From Actinomycetales bacterium (GTDB taxonomy: Bacteria; Actinomycetota; Actinomycetes; Actinomycetales; Actinomycetaceae): DNA of 64,000 nt. Positions 24,319-32,572 of the stretch are shown here, one piece after another; within the stretch, counting starts at the first letter, position 1; every line of letters begins with the position of its first letter. Location: contig JAATFD010000040.1 of NCBI GenBank assembly GCA_015655375.1, positions 1 to 64,000 of the forward strand, written 5' to 3'. Below the pieces are notes generated by a model. The model was given only the letters and a program-made list of their open reading frames with translations. It did no database searches and was not told the DNA's origin. The position numbers and the translations under genes are program-made.

Positions 24319-25743
24319 TCAACCGATCCGTTGTTTCGCGCTCAGGATTCCCTGGGGCCTGACCATCAGGATGACGATCATGACGAACATGGCGGCCACC
24401 GTCTTCATCGAGGTCGGAATGACGAACGTGGACAGCTCGATGAACCAGCTCAGTAGCAGTGAGCCGATCACGGCGCCGTAGGCGGACCCCAGCCCGCCGA
24501 GTGTGACCGCCGCGAAGACCAGGAGCAAGATCTGGGCCCCGGCCTGGAAGCTGACGGTCTGGTAGAAGGCCACGAGGACCCCGGCAACGGCGGCGAGCGC
24601 CGCGCCGCTGATCCAGACGACGCGAATGACACGCTCGACGTGGATTCCGGTGGTGGCCGCGAGCAGTTTGTTGTCTGCCACCGCGCGGATGGACTTGCCC
24701 AGTCTCGTCCCGCTCAGCGCCCAGATCACGAGGGCCAGGAGGACGAGTGCGATCACGGATCCCCAGACGTCCCAATAGCTCAGTGAGACGCCAAAGGGTG
24801 AGGCCGCCGCATCGAAGGACTGCGGCATGACCAGCTTGTTGGGACCGAAGAAGAAGGCGAAGAGGTAGCGCAGGAACAGGGACAACCCGATCGAGACGAT
24901 CATGATCTGGATGAGCCCGACGTGTCTCTTGCGCAACGGGTGCCAGATGACTGCGTTCTGGAGCAGGCCGAAGGCCGCACCGAACACGAGGGCGACGATG
25001 ACGGCGATCCACCCGTTGAGGCCGCCGCTCGACATGGCGACATAGGCGACGAACCCGCCAAAGGTGACGAGCTCGCCGTGGGCGAAGTTGTTGAGCCCCG
25101 TCGTCCCGTAGATCAGGGAGACTCCGATCGAGGCGAGCGCCAGGATCAGGCCGAAGACGGTGCCGCGCACGAGTTTCGTTGCGAGCTGATGGCTGAAGGT
25201 GCCCGTGGTGTTGTCCGCGGTGCTGTCGGTGGCCGAGGAGGCGCTCGCGGCGGGGGCAGATGCGCTCCCTGCGGATGCCGCGGGAGAGGCGCTGGCTGCG
25301 GGAGAAGATTGCGAGCCCGGGGACGTTGACGACCCGGCGGACGAGGCCCCGAGTTTGAGCGCCGCATAGGAGGTCCCTGACGAGACCTTTGAATAGGACA
25401 GGGGAGCGTCCGGCGTGCCGACGCCCTCGGGAAGGGAGGCAGGATCGACAGTGATCGAGTAGGTTCCCGTTCCCGAGACTGCGACCTCGGCACGCCCGTC
25501 GGCTCCGGTTGTCCCCTGCGTTTCCCCAGCGTCACCGGTGACGAGGACGACGGCGCCCTCGACGGGCTGCCCGTCATTGGTCACGGTGACGCGGATCGTT
25601 TCGTCGTCGGCGTGGGCGGGCGGTGCCGTCGCGATCGTTCCCGCAATGAAGGCGAGGAGCGCCAGGGCGAGGGTGCCCCAGGCGGTGACGGCCAGTCGAT
25701 ATGGTTGATGGAGCCTACGGGACTGGCGAGCTGATGGAGCCAT
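24319..25743 (-). CDS. livH: Branched-chain amino-acid ABC transporter permease LivH with extracytoplasmic N-terminal domain
   Basis: A 474-residue protein, against about 300 for standard LivH. Residues 1-45 are a basic start, a hydrophobic stretch and AHADD, which read as a signal or anchor. Residues 48-130 (TIRVTVTNDGQPVEGAVVLVTG, DGRAEVAVSGTGTYSI) resemble a carboxypeptidase-regulatory/Ig-like beta domain. Residues 130-195 are a Ser/Ala/Pro-rich linker. The permease follows: GLILALASIGVSLIYGTTGLNNFAHGELVTFG, GKSIRAVADNKLLAATTGI and LVRPQGIL. It is the first gene of livHMGF. The extra domain would face outside and could dock the binding protein; that role is inference. Confidence 0.9.
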   Translation of the reverse strand: MAPSARQSRRLHQPYRLAVTAWGTLALALLAFIAGTIATAPPAHADDETIRVTVTNDGQPVEGAVVLVTGDAGETQGTTGADGRAEVAVSGTGTYSITVDPASLPEGVGTPDAPLSYSKVSSGTSYAALKLGASSAGSSTSPGSQSSPAASASPAASAGSASAPAASASSATDSTADNTTGTFSHQLATKLVRGTVFGLILALASIGVSLIYGTTGLNNFAHGELVTFGGFVAYVAMSSGGLNGWIAVIVALVFGAAFGLLQNAVIWHPLRKRHVGLIQIMIVSIGLSLFLRYLFAFFFGPNKLVMPQSFDAAASPFGVSLSYWDVWGSVIALVLLALVIWALSGTRLGKSIRAVADNKLLAATTGIHVERVIRVVWISGAALAAVAGVLVAFYQTVSFQAGAQILLLVFAAVTLGGLGSAYGAVIGSLLLSWFIELSTFVIPTSMKTVAAMFVMIVILMVRPQGILSAKQRIG

Positions 25744-25800
25744 GGTCGGCCTCCCGGATCGGGGTGGCGATCTCGTTGTTTTCGTGAACTCATTCGTTCT

Positions 25801-25852
25801 GTCAAGTCAGATCTTCGATCAAGTCACGTAAACGTCAATGAATCGTCAAGTC
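25801..25852. promoter_or_regulatory. Repeated GTCAAG motifs upstream of livH
   Basis: GTCAAGTC at 25801-25808, TCAAGTCA at 25819-25826, GTCAAT at 25834-25839 and GTCAAGTC at 25845-25852 lie 58-110 bp before the livH start, between tetR and livH. Irregular spacing suggests operator half-sites or an activator site cluster. Confidence 0.4.
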
Positions 25853-25983
25853 TCTTCAGACGATAACGCCTCCTCGTCGTCTGTCGAGTCCTGCCCGGAT
25901 GGTGGACCTCCGGATCGGGCGCGCGGGATGGTGGTTGCGCATGGCAGCTGGCGGCCTCGTTCGACCTCGTGGAGAAGGAGCGC

Positions 25984-26628
25984 TCAGCCCTTGTCCGTGC
26001 CGGAGCGGCCGCCGCGCACGCGCAGGGTGGGGTCCGGGCGAAGGTTGCGTACGCCGTTCCACACGAGGTTGACGCAGTGGGCGGCGACGACATCCTTGGG
26101 CATGCGGCGCTCGTCGAGCCACCATTGCCCGGCCTGTGCGACCAAGCCGACCATCATCTGCGCGTAGAGGGGCGCCCAGGCGGGGTTCATGTGGGAATGC
26201 TCGAATTGGTCGGCCAGCAGATGCTCGACCTGGACGGCGACGTCGCCGATGACGGAGGAGAACGATCCGGACGTTCGGTCGCTAGGGGCGTCGCGGACGA
26301 GAACGCGGAAGCCGTCTGAGTTGTCCTCGATGTAGGTCAGGAGGGTCAGCGCGGCATTCTCCAGGATCTCGCGCGGGTGCTCCGAAGAGGTCAACGAGGC
26401 CTTGAGCGAGGTCACGAGATTCTGGACCTCGCGATCGACGACGACCGCATAGAGGCCTTCCTTGCCTCCGAAGTGTTCATAGACGACCGGCTTGGAGACG
26501 CCAGCCTTCGAGGCGATCTCCTCGACGCTGGTGGAGTCGAATCCCTTCTCCGCAAACAGGGACCGACCGACCGTGACCAGCTGCTCACGGCGGGCGAACC
26601 CGCTCATCCTCATGCGCTTCTCAGCCAT
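25984..26628 (-). CDS. TetR family transcriptional regulator
   Basis: 214 residues. The N-terminal helix-turn-helix reads ARREQLVTVGRSLFAEKGFDSTSVEEIASKAGVSKPVVYEHFGGKEGLYAVV, a classic TetR pattern. The C-terminal half is a helical ligand-binding domain with no recognised subfamily motif. ATG 26628 has GGAG just upstream and a TACGGT hexamer 7 nt before it, so it may be leaderless. It is 240 bp upstream of livH and in the same direction. A link to livHMGF is possible but unproven. Confidence 0.92.
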   Translation of the reverse strand: MAEKRMRMSGFARREQLVTVGRSLFAEKGFDSTSVEEIASKAGVSKPVVYEHFGGKEGLYAVVVDREVQNLVTSLKASLTSSEHPREILENAALTLLTYIEDNSDGFRVLVRDAPSDRTSGSFSSVIGDVAVQVEHLLADQFEHSHMNPAWAPLYAQMMVGLVAQAGQWWLDERRMPKDVVAAHCVNLVWNGVRNLRPDPTLRVRGGRSGTDKG

Positions 26629-26736
26629 GAGCTCCACCGTAGCGGACGGCTCGTTTCTCGGAAGCCGAGAGGCCAACGGCGGGGTGCGAGTGCGCGGTGA
26701 GTGTCGCGGCCGGTGCTCTGCTCAGCGCTCGCAGCT

Positions 26737-26818
26737 GAGCATGTCTCGAGGCCGAAAGGCGACGCGCTTCGACCTCCACAGTGAGCGTGCCTCAGGGTGA
26801 AAACAAGGCGTGCGTCGC
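26737..26818 (+). repeat. 23-bp-phased repeat array, locus 3 (four units)
   Basis: Units at 26737 (GAGCATGTCTCGA), 26760 (CGACGCGCTTCGA), 26783 (GAGCGTGCCTCAG) and 26806 (AGGCGTGCGTCGC). Spacers alternate in type: GGCCGAAAGG, CCTCCACAGT, GGTGAAAACA. It sits between divergent tetR and tRNA-Gln. Confidence 0.72.
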
Positions 26819-26864
26819 GGGAGGCGCGGGGGCGGGGGATTGTGTGGCAGAATCGTCAGCGCAT

Positions 26865-26938
26865 TCCGTCCTGGTGTAATGGCAGCACAGGGGTTTTTGG
26901 TGCCCTCAGTCCAGGTTCGAGTCCTGGGGGCGGAGCCA
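26865..26938 (+). tRNA. tRNA-Gln (anticodon TTG)
   Basis: Folded by eye: acceptor TCCGTCC pairs with GGGCGGA; D arm GTGT/GCAC; anticodon stem GGGGT/GCCCT with loop TTTTGGT, anticodon TTG; T arm CCAGG-TTCGAGT-CCTGG; discriminator G and an encoded CCA (26936-26938). It reads CAA (and CAG by wobble). CAGAAT at 26848-26853 could be its -10. tRNA-Gln upstream of glmU is a known actinobacterial arrangement. Confidence 0.95.
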
Positions 26939-26980
26939 CCGGCGGGGCCGACCGGTCCTCGCACGTCTCGGGGAGGTTTC

Positions 26981-28015
26981 GTGAGCGGCCCTGCAGCAGT
27001 GATCGTCCTGGCCGCGGGCCAGGGCACCCGAATGAAGTCGGATCTGCCGAAGGTCGTCCACCCCATTGGGGGCCTATCGATGATCGGCCACGCCCTGCGG
27101 GCCGCCAGCGGAATCGATCCCGACCACGTGGTCGCGGTCGTGCGTCATCAGCGCGACCTCGTTGCCGCCGAGATTCTCCGTGTGTGCCCCGAGGCGATCA
27201 TTGCCGACCAGGATGAGATTCCGGGCACCGGCCGGGCCGTCCAGTGTGGGTTGGCTGCCCTGGCCACGGCGACGGGGCCCGTCGAGGGAACGATCGTCGT
27301 CACCTACGGGGATGTTCCTCTGCTCGGCGCCGCGACGTTGTCCAATCTGGTCGCGCTCCACGAGGACGCCGACCACGCGGTGACGGTTGTGACGACACGG
27401 GTTGAGGACCCGACCGGATACGGGCGGATCGTGCGTGATCCCGACTCCGATGTCGTTGTCGCCATCGTTGAGCAACGCGATGCGACACCCGAGCAGAGAC
27501 TGATCCGCGAGATCAACGCCGGGATCTACGCCTTCGATGCTGGCTTCCTCTGGGAGGCACTCACCTCCCTCGGCGCTGACAACGATCAGGGTGAGGTCTA
27601 TCTCACCGATGTGCTCGCTGCTGCGGCTCCGGCCGGGCGGATCGCGGGCGCTCTCGAACTGGAGGACGGCTGGCAGGCGCGGGGGTGCAACGATCGTGCC
27701 CAGATGGCCGAACTTGGGGCCGAACTCAACCGGCGGATCTGCGCGGCTCACATGAGCGCGGGAGTGACGATCGTCGATCCGACCTCGACGTGGATCGATG
27801 TCGATGTGCGGATCGGACAGGACACGACGATTCGTCCCTCGACCTCGCTCAGGGGGCACACGGTCGTCGGCCCCTGGTGTGAGATCGGTCCCGGAACGAC
27901 CCTCGTCGACACGCAAGTGGGCGCCGGGAGCACCTTGCCGGCCGACTGGTGCGCGGGGGCGGTCGTCCCGGCGGATACGATGGGGACGCCGTTCGACGTC
28001 ATCGGCGGGCACTGA
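26981..28015 (+). CDS. glmU: GlmU-type UDP-GlcNAc pyrophosphorylase, lacking the acetyltransferase domain
   Basis: The N-terminal uridylyltransferase half is complete: VIVLAAGQGTRMKSDLPKVVHPIGG, GTGRAVQCG, TYGDVPLLG, EINAGIYAFD and NDQGEVYLTDVL. A left-handed beta-helix then begins (VTIVDPTSTWIDVDVRIGQDT, STSLRGHTVVGPWCEIGPG) but stops after about four coils, so the protein is 344 residues instead of roughly 450-490. Missing are the acetyl-CoA and glucosamine-1-phosphate site motifs (RP..KIGNFVE, HLSYIGD, AGTITANYDG). Only 53 bp separate it from prs, so no remnant follows. It should make UDP-GlcNAc from GlcNAc-1-P but not acetylate. GTG 26981 has GGGAGG 4 nt before it. Confidence 0.9.
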   Translation: MSGPAAVIVLAAGQGTRMKSDLPKVVHPIGGLSMIGHALRAASGIDPDHVVAVVRHQRDLVAAEILRVCPEAIIADQDEIPGTGRAVQCGLAALATATGPVEGTIVVTYGDVPLLGAATLSNLVALHEDADHAVTVVTTRVEDPTGYGRIVRDPDSDVVVAIVEQRDATPEQRLIREINAGIYAFDAGFLWEALTSLGADNDQGEVYLTDVLAAAAPAGRIAGALELEDGWQARGCNDRAQMAELGAELNRRICAAHMSAGVTIVDPTSTWIDVDVRIGQDTTIRPSTSLRGHTVVGPWCEIGPGTTLVDTQVGAGSTLPADWCAGAVVPADTMGTPFDVIGGH

Positions 28016-28068
28016 CGGGAGCCCGTCCGAGTCTCGGGGACGTCGCGGCAAGCGGAAGGAACAACCGC

Positions 28069-29049
28069 ATGAGCGGCTTGGTGACCAACGGGGAGAAGCG
28101 ACTGGTCGTGGTGTCCGGACGGGCGCACCCCGACCTGGCGGAGCAGGTCGGTGAGGAACTGGGTTGCGGGATCGCCTCGACGACCGCCTACGATTTCGCC
28201 AATGGCGAGATCTACGTGCGGTTCAACGAGTCCGTGCGCGGGGCGGACGTCTTCGTCCTTCAGTCACACACCACGCCGATCAACAAGTGGCTGATGGAAC
28301 AGCTGATCATGATCGACGCTGCCAAGCGGGCCTCAGCCAAGCGCATCACCGTCGTCGCACCCTTCTATCCCTATGCGCGTCAGGACAAGAAGCATCAGGG
28401 CCGCGAGCCGATCTCGGCACGTCTGGTCGCCGACCTCTTCAAGACTGCGGGCGCCGATCGCGTGATGAGTGTCGATCTCCACGCCTCCCAGGAACAGGGT
28501 TTCTTCGATGGCCCGGTCGATCACCTCTGGGCGATGCCGGTCCTGGTCGACTATGTCAGCAAGCGGGTCGACCCCGAAGCCGTCACGATCGTCTCGCCCG
28601 ATGCCGGCCGCATCCGGGTCGCGGAGAAATGGGCGGCCAAGCTCGGCGGGTGCCCGCTGGCCTTCGTCCACAAGACGCGGGACATCACCCGGCCCAACGT
28701 GGCCGTCGCCAATCGCGTGGTCGGTGACGTCAAGGGGCGCCAGTGCGTTCTTGTGGACGACCTCATCGACACCGGCGGCACGATCACCGAGGCCGTCAAG
28801 GTCCTCTACGCTGCGGGTGCCGAGTCGGTCATCGTCGCGGCCACCCACGGGGTCCTCTCGGATCCGGCTCCCCAGCGTCTTGCTGAGTGCGGGGCCAGCG
28901 AGGTCGTCGTCACCGACACCCTTCCGATCATTCCGGAAAAGCGCTTCAAGAACCTGACGGTCTTGTCGATCGCTCCCCTGCTGGCGCGCGCGATCAAGGA
29001 AGTCTTCGAGGACGGATCGGTCACATCCCTGTTCGACGGGGTCGCCTGA
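28069..29049 (+). CDS. prs: Ribose-phosphate pyrophosphokinase (PRPP synthase)
   Basis: Prs makes 5-phosphoribosyl-1-pyrophosphate for nucleotide, His and Trp synthesis. The 326 residues contain the ATP-site FYPYARQDKKHQGREPISARLVADL, DLHASQEQGFF, VSPDAGRIRVAEKWA, and the PRPP loop VLVDDLIDTGGTI. ATG 28069 follows GGAAGGA by 6-8 nt. It lies between glmU and rplY, the common actinobacterial order. Nothing unusual was seen. Confidence 0.97.
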   Translation: MSGLVTNGEKRLVVVSGRAHPDLAEQVGEELGCGIASTTAYDFANGEIYVRFNESVRGADVFVLQSHTTPINKWLMEQLIMIDAAKRASAKRITVVAPFYPYARQDKKHQGREPISARLVADLFKTAGADRVMSVDLHASQEQGFFDGPVDHLWAMPVLVDYVSKRVDPEAVTIVSPDAGRIRVAEKWAAKLGGCPLAFVHKTRDITRPNVAVANRVVGDVKGRQCVLVDDLIDTGGTITEAVKVLYAAGAESVIVAATHGVLSDPAPQRLAECGASEVVVTDTLPIIPEKRFKNLTVLSIAPLLARAIKEVFEDGSVTSLFDGVA

Positions 29050-29205
29050 GCGTCGTTCGGAACGCTATCCTGGACGGGTTGCTCCGGCGAGGGTGATGAC
29101 TGAGGTCGTCACCGTGATCGACAGGGCCTTTTCGGGTGGTGTCCGAGGTCCAACACATCGTCGTCGGTGACCCAGTCGATGGACACCCCCCAAAGGAGAG
29201 ATTTT

Positions 29206-29823
29206 ATGAGTGACACCGCTGTAATCGCTGTCCAGTCCCGCACCGAGTTCGGGAAGGGCGCCGCGCGCCGGGCCCGCCGCGCCGGACTGGTTCCGGCCGT
29301 CATCTACGGACACGAGGTCGATCCCGTCCACATCGACATCCCCGAGCATGAGCTTTTCCTGCTCGTCCGGTCCAACAAGAACGCCGTCGTCGAGCTGTCC
29401 CTGGATGGGGAGAAGCAGCTGGCCCTGGTCAAGGACCTCCAGCGTCACCCGGTTTCTCGCGTGCTGCTCCACGTTGACTTCCTCGCCGTCACGGCGGGGG
29501 AGAAGGTCGAGGTCGATGTCCCGCTGGTCGTCATCGGCGAGGCGACCCCCGGAACGGTCCACAACGTCGAGGAGTTCACGATCACCGTCAAGGCGCCGGC
29601 GACCGCCATCCCGGAATCGATCGAGATCGACATCACCGGCCTGGAGATCGGTGCCGTCGTGCGGGCCTCCGATCTGGCCGTCCCCGAGGGAGTCGAGGTC
29701 GAACTCGATCCCGAGCAGGACGTCCTGTCGATCCAAGAGGTCCAGGAAGAGGTCATCAACGAGCCCGAGGCGGCCGCCGAGACGACCGAGGCCGCTTCGG
29801 AGGCCGACGCTTCCGAGGAGTGA
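29206..29823 (+). CDS. rplY: 50S ribosomal protein L25/general stress protein Ctc
   Basis: The long form of bL25 (205 residues), a 5S rRNA-binding protein with an extra C-terminal domain. Features are RTEFGKGAARRARRAGLVPAVIYG, DLQRHPVSRVLLHVDF, a second domain (VDVPLVVIGEATPG onward) and a Glu/Ala-rich acidic tail. AAAGGAGAG at 29192-29200 fixes ATG 29206; an earlier in-frame ATG at 29179 is unlikely. A strong terminator follows 40 bp downstream. Confidence 0.97.
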   Translation: MSDTAVIAVQSRTEFGKGAARRARRAGLVPAVIYGHEVDPVHIDIPEHELFLLVRSNKNAVVELSLDGEKQLALVKDLQRHPVSRVLLHVDFLAVTAGEKVEVDVPLVVIGEATPGTVHNVEEFTITVKAPATAIPESIEIDITGLEIGAVVRASDLAVPEGVEVELDPEQDVLSIQEVQEEVINEPEAAAETTEAASEADASEE

Positions 29824-29864
29824 CCTTCACCCGGGTGGCGCGTCCACTCGGACGCCGTTGTGCC

Positions 29865-29927
29865 AGCGGGGCTCTCGACTGTGGAATCGGCAGGAATTCT
29901 GTCGCGCACACGGTCGAGAGCCCCGCT
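29865..29927 (+). terminator. Terminator hairpin downstream of rplY
   Basis: A perfect 15-bp inverted repeat, AGCGGGGCTCTCGAC at 29865-29879 and GTCGAGAGCCCCGCT at 29913-29927, with a 33-nt loop. No T tract. Confidence 0.7.
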
Positions 29928-29990
29928 TGGAGCATGTGGGCATCAGTGCGTCCCGGTGCAGCAGGACCGAGCGTGGCGTCGCACCTCCGC

Positions 29991-29996
29991 TAGCAT
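29991..29996 (+). promoter_or_regulatory. -10 hexamer TAGCAT for a leaderless gene
   Basis: Lies exactly 6 nt before GTG 30003, with no ribosome binding site; same geometry as at rsmA. Confidence 0.5.
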
Positions 29997-30002
29997 GGTC
30001 GG

Positions 30003-31340
30003 GTGCCAGTGGATTCGCCCGGATCGACCCGACGCTCCTCAGGGCGTCCGAGCGGCGGCATCCGTGTTGTCGCGGTCGCGCTCGTCGCAGCAGGTGCGGT
30101 GCTTCTGTCCTGGGCACTGACGCCGCGTGGAACCATTGAGAACGACGTCGGATACTACTTCGCCTGGACCCGGTGGGCCAGTGCTCACGGCTTCTCCGGG
30201 GCGATGACGGAGTACCCGACCCCGGCCCTCCTGCTCCTGTGGCTTCCCTCTCTGATCGCGCCGACAGAAGGCGTCTACTCCGGTCTCATCGTCGGGATGG
30301 GCGTCCTCGTCGTCCTCGTGGGAGCCCTGGCCCTGTGGTCCCTGCCAGGACGGAACGCCGGTGTGCGCTCAGCAGTCGTGTTCCTGGCGTGCGTGGGCGC
30401 ACTCGGCCCCATCACCTTCTTCCGATTCGACCTTTTGCCGGGGATGGCGGTGGCGGTGGCGTGCGTCGCCCTGGCCCGGGGCCGGCGCGGGTGGTCGGTC
30501 GCTATCGGGCTAGGCACCGGCATCAAATTGTGGCCGATCATCGTGTGGGCCCTGGCCCTCGGGGACCGACGGAACCGGCGCCGAGAGGTCATCGAGCTTG
30601 TCGTCACCGGAATCTCGCTGGTCGTGGTTTCCGTGGCAGTGGCCGGGTGGGGACGACTCTTCTCGCCGCTAAGCTGGCAGTCGGGACGTGGCCTTCAGGT
30701 CGAATCGGTGTTGGCGACCTGGGTGCTCGTGGCGCGCTTGGTCGCGCCCTCCACGTGGAAGGCCACGTTGTCGGACGCGAATTCCTGGGACTTCTCCGGG
30801 CCTGGCATCGCCGTCACGACCTCGATTGCAGGCCTGCTCTCTCTGGTGCTGCTCGTCTGGATCATCGCGATCTGCACGCGGGTGTGGCGCACGGGTGCTG
30901 CTGATCCGTTGGCCGTCTCCCTGGCTGCCTCCTCGATCATCGCGGTGCTCGTGGCGACCGACAAGGTGTTCTCCCCGCAGTACCTCATGTGGCTCGTTCC
31001 CGTGGCGGCCGTCGCCATCGGCCTCGGTGGTCGGGGAGTCCCCCAGTGGTGGGCTCCCGTCCTCGTCGGGACGACCTTCATCACCCAGCTGTCGTATCCG
31101 ACGACCTATGGCTGGCTGTACTCCGGGAATACCGGGAGCACCTTCCTGTTCGGGACACTGATCATGGTCGTGCGCAACGTGGCTCTGGTCGTTCTCGCCG
31201 TCTCACTGTGCCGCGCTGCTTGGTCCGCCGCGTCACCACGGCCGTCGGCGCCTCCATCTGTGGCCTGCCTGCTTCCGGCCGGGCGCCCGACCGCGCGTCA
31301 GGCCGTCCATCCGTCCCCCGAGGAGGACCTCCGCTCATGA
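30003..31340 (+). CDS. GT87-like polyprenyl-phosphate-mannose-dependent glycosyltransferase (membrane)
   Basis: A 445-residue integral membrane protein with about ten spans. GTIENDVGYYFAWTRWASAHG with an Asp-containing first loop, EYPTPALLLLWLPS, and KVFSPQYLMWLVPV fit the GT-C (GT87/DUF2029) mannosyltransferases of actinobacterial cell-envelope synthesis. The next gene, manC, overlaps by ATGA and makes GDP-mannose, which supports a mannosyl-transfer role. The exact acceptor is unknown. The C-terminal 50 residues are Pro/Ser/Arg-rich and cytoplasmic-looking. Confidence 0.75.
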   Translation: MPVDSPGSTRRSSGRPSGGIRVVAVALVAAGAVLLSWALTPRGTIENDVGYYFAWTRWASAHGFSGAMTEYPTPALLLLWLPSLIAPTEGVYSGLIVGMGVLVVLVGALALWSLPGRNAGVRSAVVFLACVGALGPITFFRFDLLPGMAVAVACVALARGRRGWSVAIGLGTGIKLWPIIVWALALGDRRNRRREVIELVVTGISLVVVSVAVAGWGRLFSPLSWQSGRGLQVESVLATWVLVARLVAPSTWKATLSDANSWDFSGPGIAVTTSIAGLLSLVLLVWIIAICTRVWRTGAADPLAVSLAASSIIAVLVATDKVFSPQYLMWLVPVAAVAIGLGGRGVPQWWAPVLVGTTFITQLSYPTTYGWLYSGNTGSTFLFGTLIMVVRNVALVVLAVSLCRAAWSAASPRPSAPPSVACLLPAGRPTARQAVHPSPEEDLRS

Positions 31341-32434
31341 ACGACCTCCATGTCATCATCCCCGCTGGCGGGTCGGGGACACGGTTGTGGCCGCTCTCGC
31401 GCCGCTCACGTCCGAAATTCCTCCTCGATCTCACCGGTTCCGGGCGCTCGATGCTGCAGGACACCGTCGATCGGATGGCACCGATTGCGGCCTCGATCAC
31501 GATCGTCACCGGGGCGGCCCACTGCGAGGCGGTCCTTGAGCAGCTTCCGGAGTTCGGCACTCGGGAGGACCGCCAGCTGATCATCGAGCCGTCGCCGCGG
31601 GATTCGATGCCGGCGATCGGATTGGCTGCCTATCTGATCCGGGGTCGCTACGGTGAGGACGCGATCGTGGGGTCTTTCGCCGCGGACCATCACATCGGGC
31701 GTCCGGATTTGTTGCGTCAGTCCGTGGTCACCGCGGTGGCGGCGGCCCGGCGGGGATTCATCACGACGATCGGCATCACGCCGACTGGCCCGGCGACCGC
31801 CTATGGTTACATTCGGCCCGGCCGAGGCATTGAGGGCCTGGAGGGCGTGGAGTTCGCCGACCGATTCGTCGAGAAGCCGGGCGAGGAACGGGCGCGCACC
31901 TTGGTGGCGGACGGATGCCTGTGGAATGCCGGGATGTTCGTCATGAGCGTGAGGACCCTGGCCGGTCACCTGATGCGTCTTCACCCCGACCTCGACGCAG
32001 CGCTGTCTCGCGTTGCGCGCGCCTGGGACACTCCAGATGGGCCGCAGGTGCGCGACGACCTGTGGGCGACCTGCCAGAAGATCGCGATCGACCACGCGAT
32101 TGCGGAACCCGTCGCGGACGAGGGCGGGGTCGCGGTCGTCCCGGCGGACATTCGACTCGCCTGGAGCGACATCGGCGACTTCGCAGCAGTGAACGACCTG
32201 AAGGGGGACGAGGGCGCGGCCGTGCGCATCGCTGCCCCGGGGACGACCGTCATCCGCTCGGACGGTTCGGTGATGACAGGAGGTCCGGCACCCACCGTCG
32301 TCCTCGTTGGGGTGGAAGACGTCATCGTTGTCTCCACGGGCGACGCCGTCCTCGTCACGCGTGCAAGCTCCTCCCAACAGGTGAAGGCCGCAGTGGATGC
32401 TCTGCACCGTGACGGGCGAGATGACTTGCTCTGA
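31337..32434 (+). CDS. manC: Mannose-1-phosphate guanylyltransferase
   Basis: Makes GDP-mannose from GTP and mannose-1-phosphate. It has the nucleotidyltransferase signature IIPAGGSGTRLWPLSRRSRPKFLL, EPSPRDSMPAIGLAAYL, SFAADHHI, and FVEKPGEERA ... LWNAGMFV, all diagnostic. The 365 residues match the short GMP-pyrophosphorylase form without the isomerase domain of bifunctional ManC. It overlaps the glycosyltransferase by 4 bp. GDP-mannose would feed mannan or lipoglycan synthesis. Confidence 0.93.
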   Translation: MNDLHVIIPAGGSGTRLWPLSRRSRPKFLLDLTGSGRSMLQDTVDRMAPIAASITIVTGAAHCEAVLEQLPEFGTREDRQLIIEPSPRDSMPAIGLAAYLIRGRYGEDAIVGSFAADHHIGRPDLLRQSVVTAVAAARRGFITTIGITPTGPATAYGYIRPGRGIEGLEGVEFADRFVEKPGEERARTLVADGCLWNAGMFVMSVRTLAGHLMRLHPDLDAALSRVARAWDTPDGPQVRDDLWATCQKIAIDHAIAEPVADEGGVAVVPADIRLAWSDIGDFAAVNDLKGDEGAAVRIAAPGTTVIRSDGSVMTGGPAPTVVLVGVEDVIVVSTGDAVLVTRASSSQQVKAAVDALHRDGRDDLL

Positions 32435-32572
32435 CCAGTGTCGATGAGGGACTCGAAGGCAAAGGCGCAGTGACGATTCTGCAACGTCGTCGGGAACGCC
32501 TCGTGCCCTGACATAGGATGGCCGCGCGCCCCGGAGTTCTCGGCGCATCCCCCACGTCCCAGGAGGACCAAC

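Noticed and set aside
25838-26167. Plus-strand open frame between livH and tetR
   Set aside because: It lacks a ribosome binding site and domain, runs through the antisense of tetR, and its first part holds the GTCAAG motif cluster.
32514-32519. TAGGAT as promoter -10 of the BMP lipoprotein gene
   Set aside because: The hexamer and position are plausible, but no -35 was found and the gene has a leader with a ribosome binding site; too weak to list as a feature.
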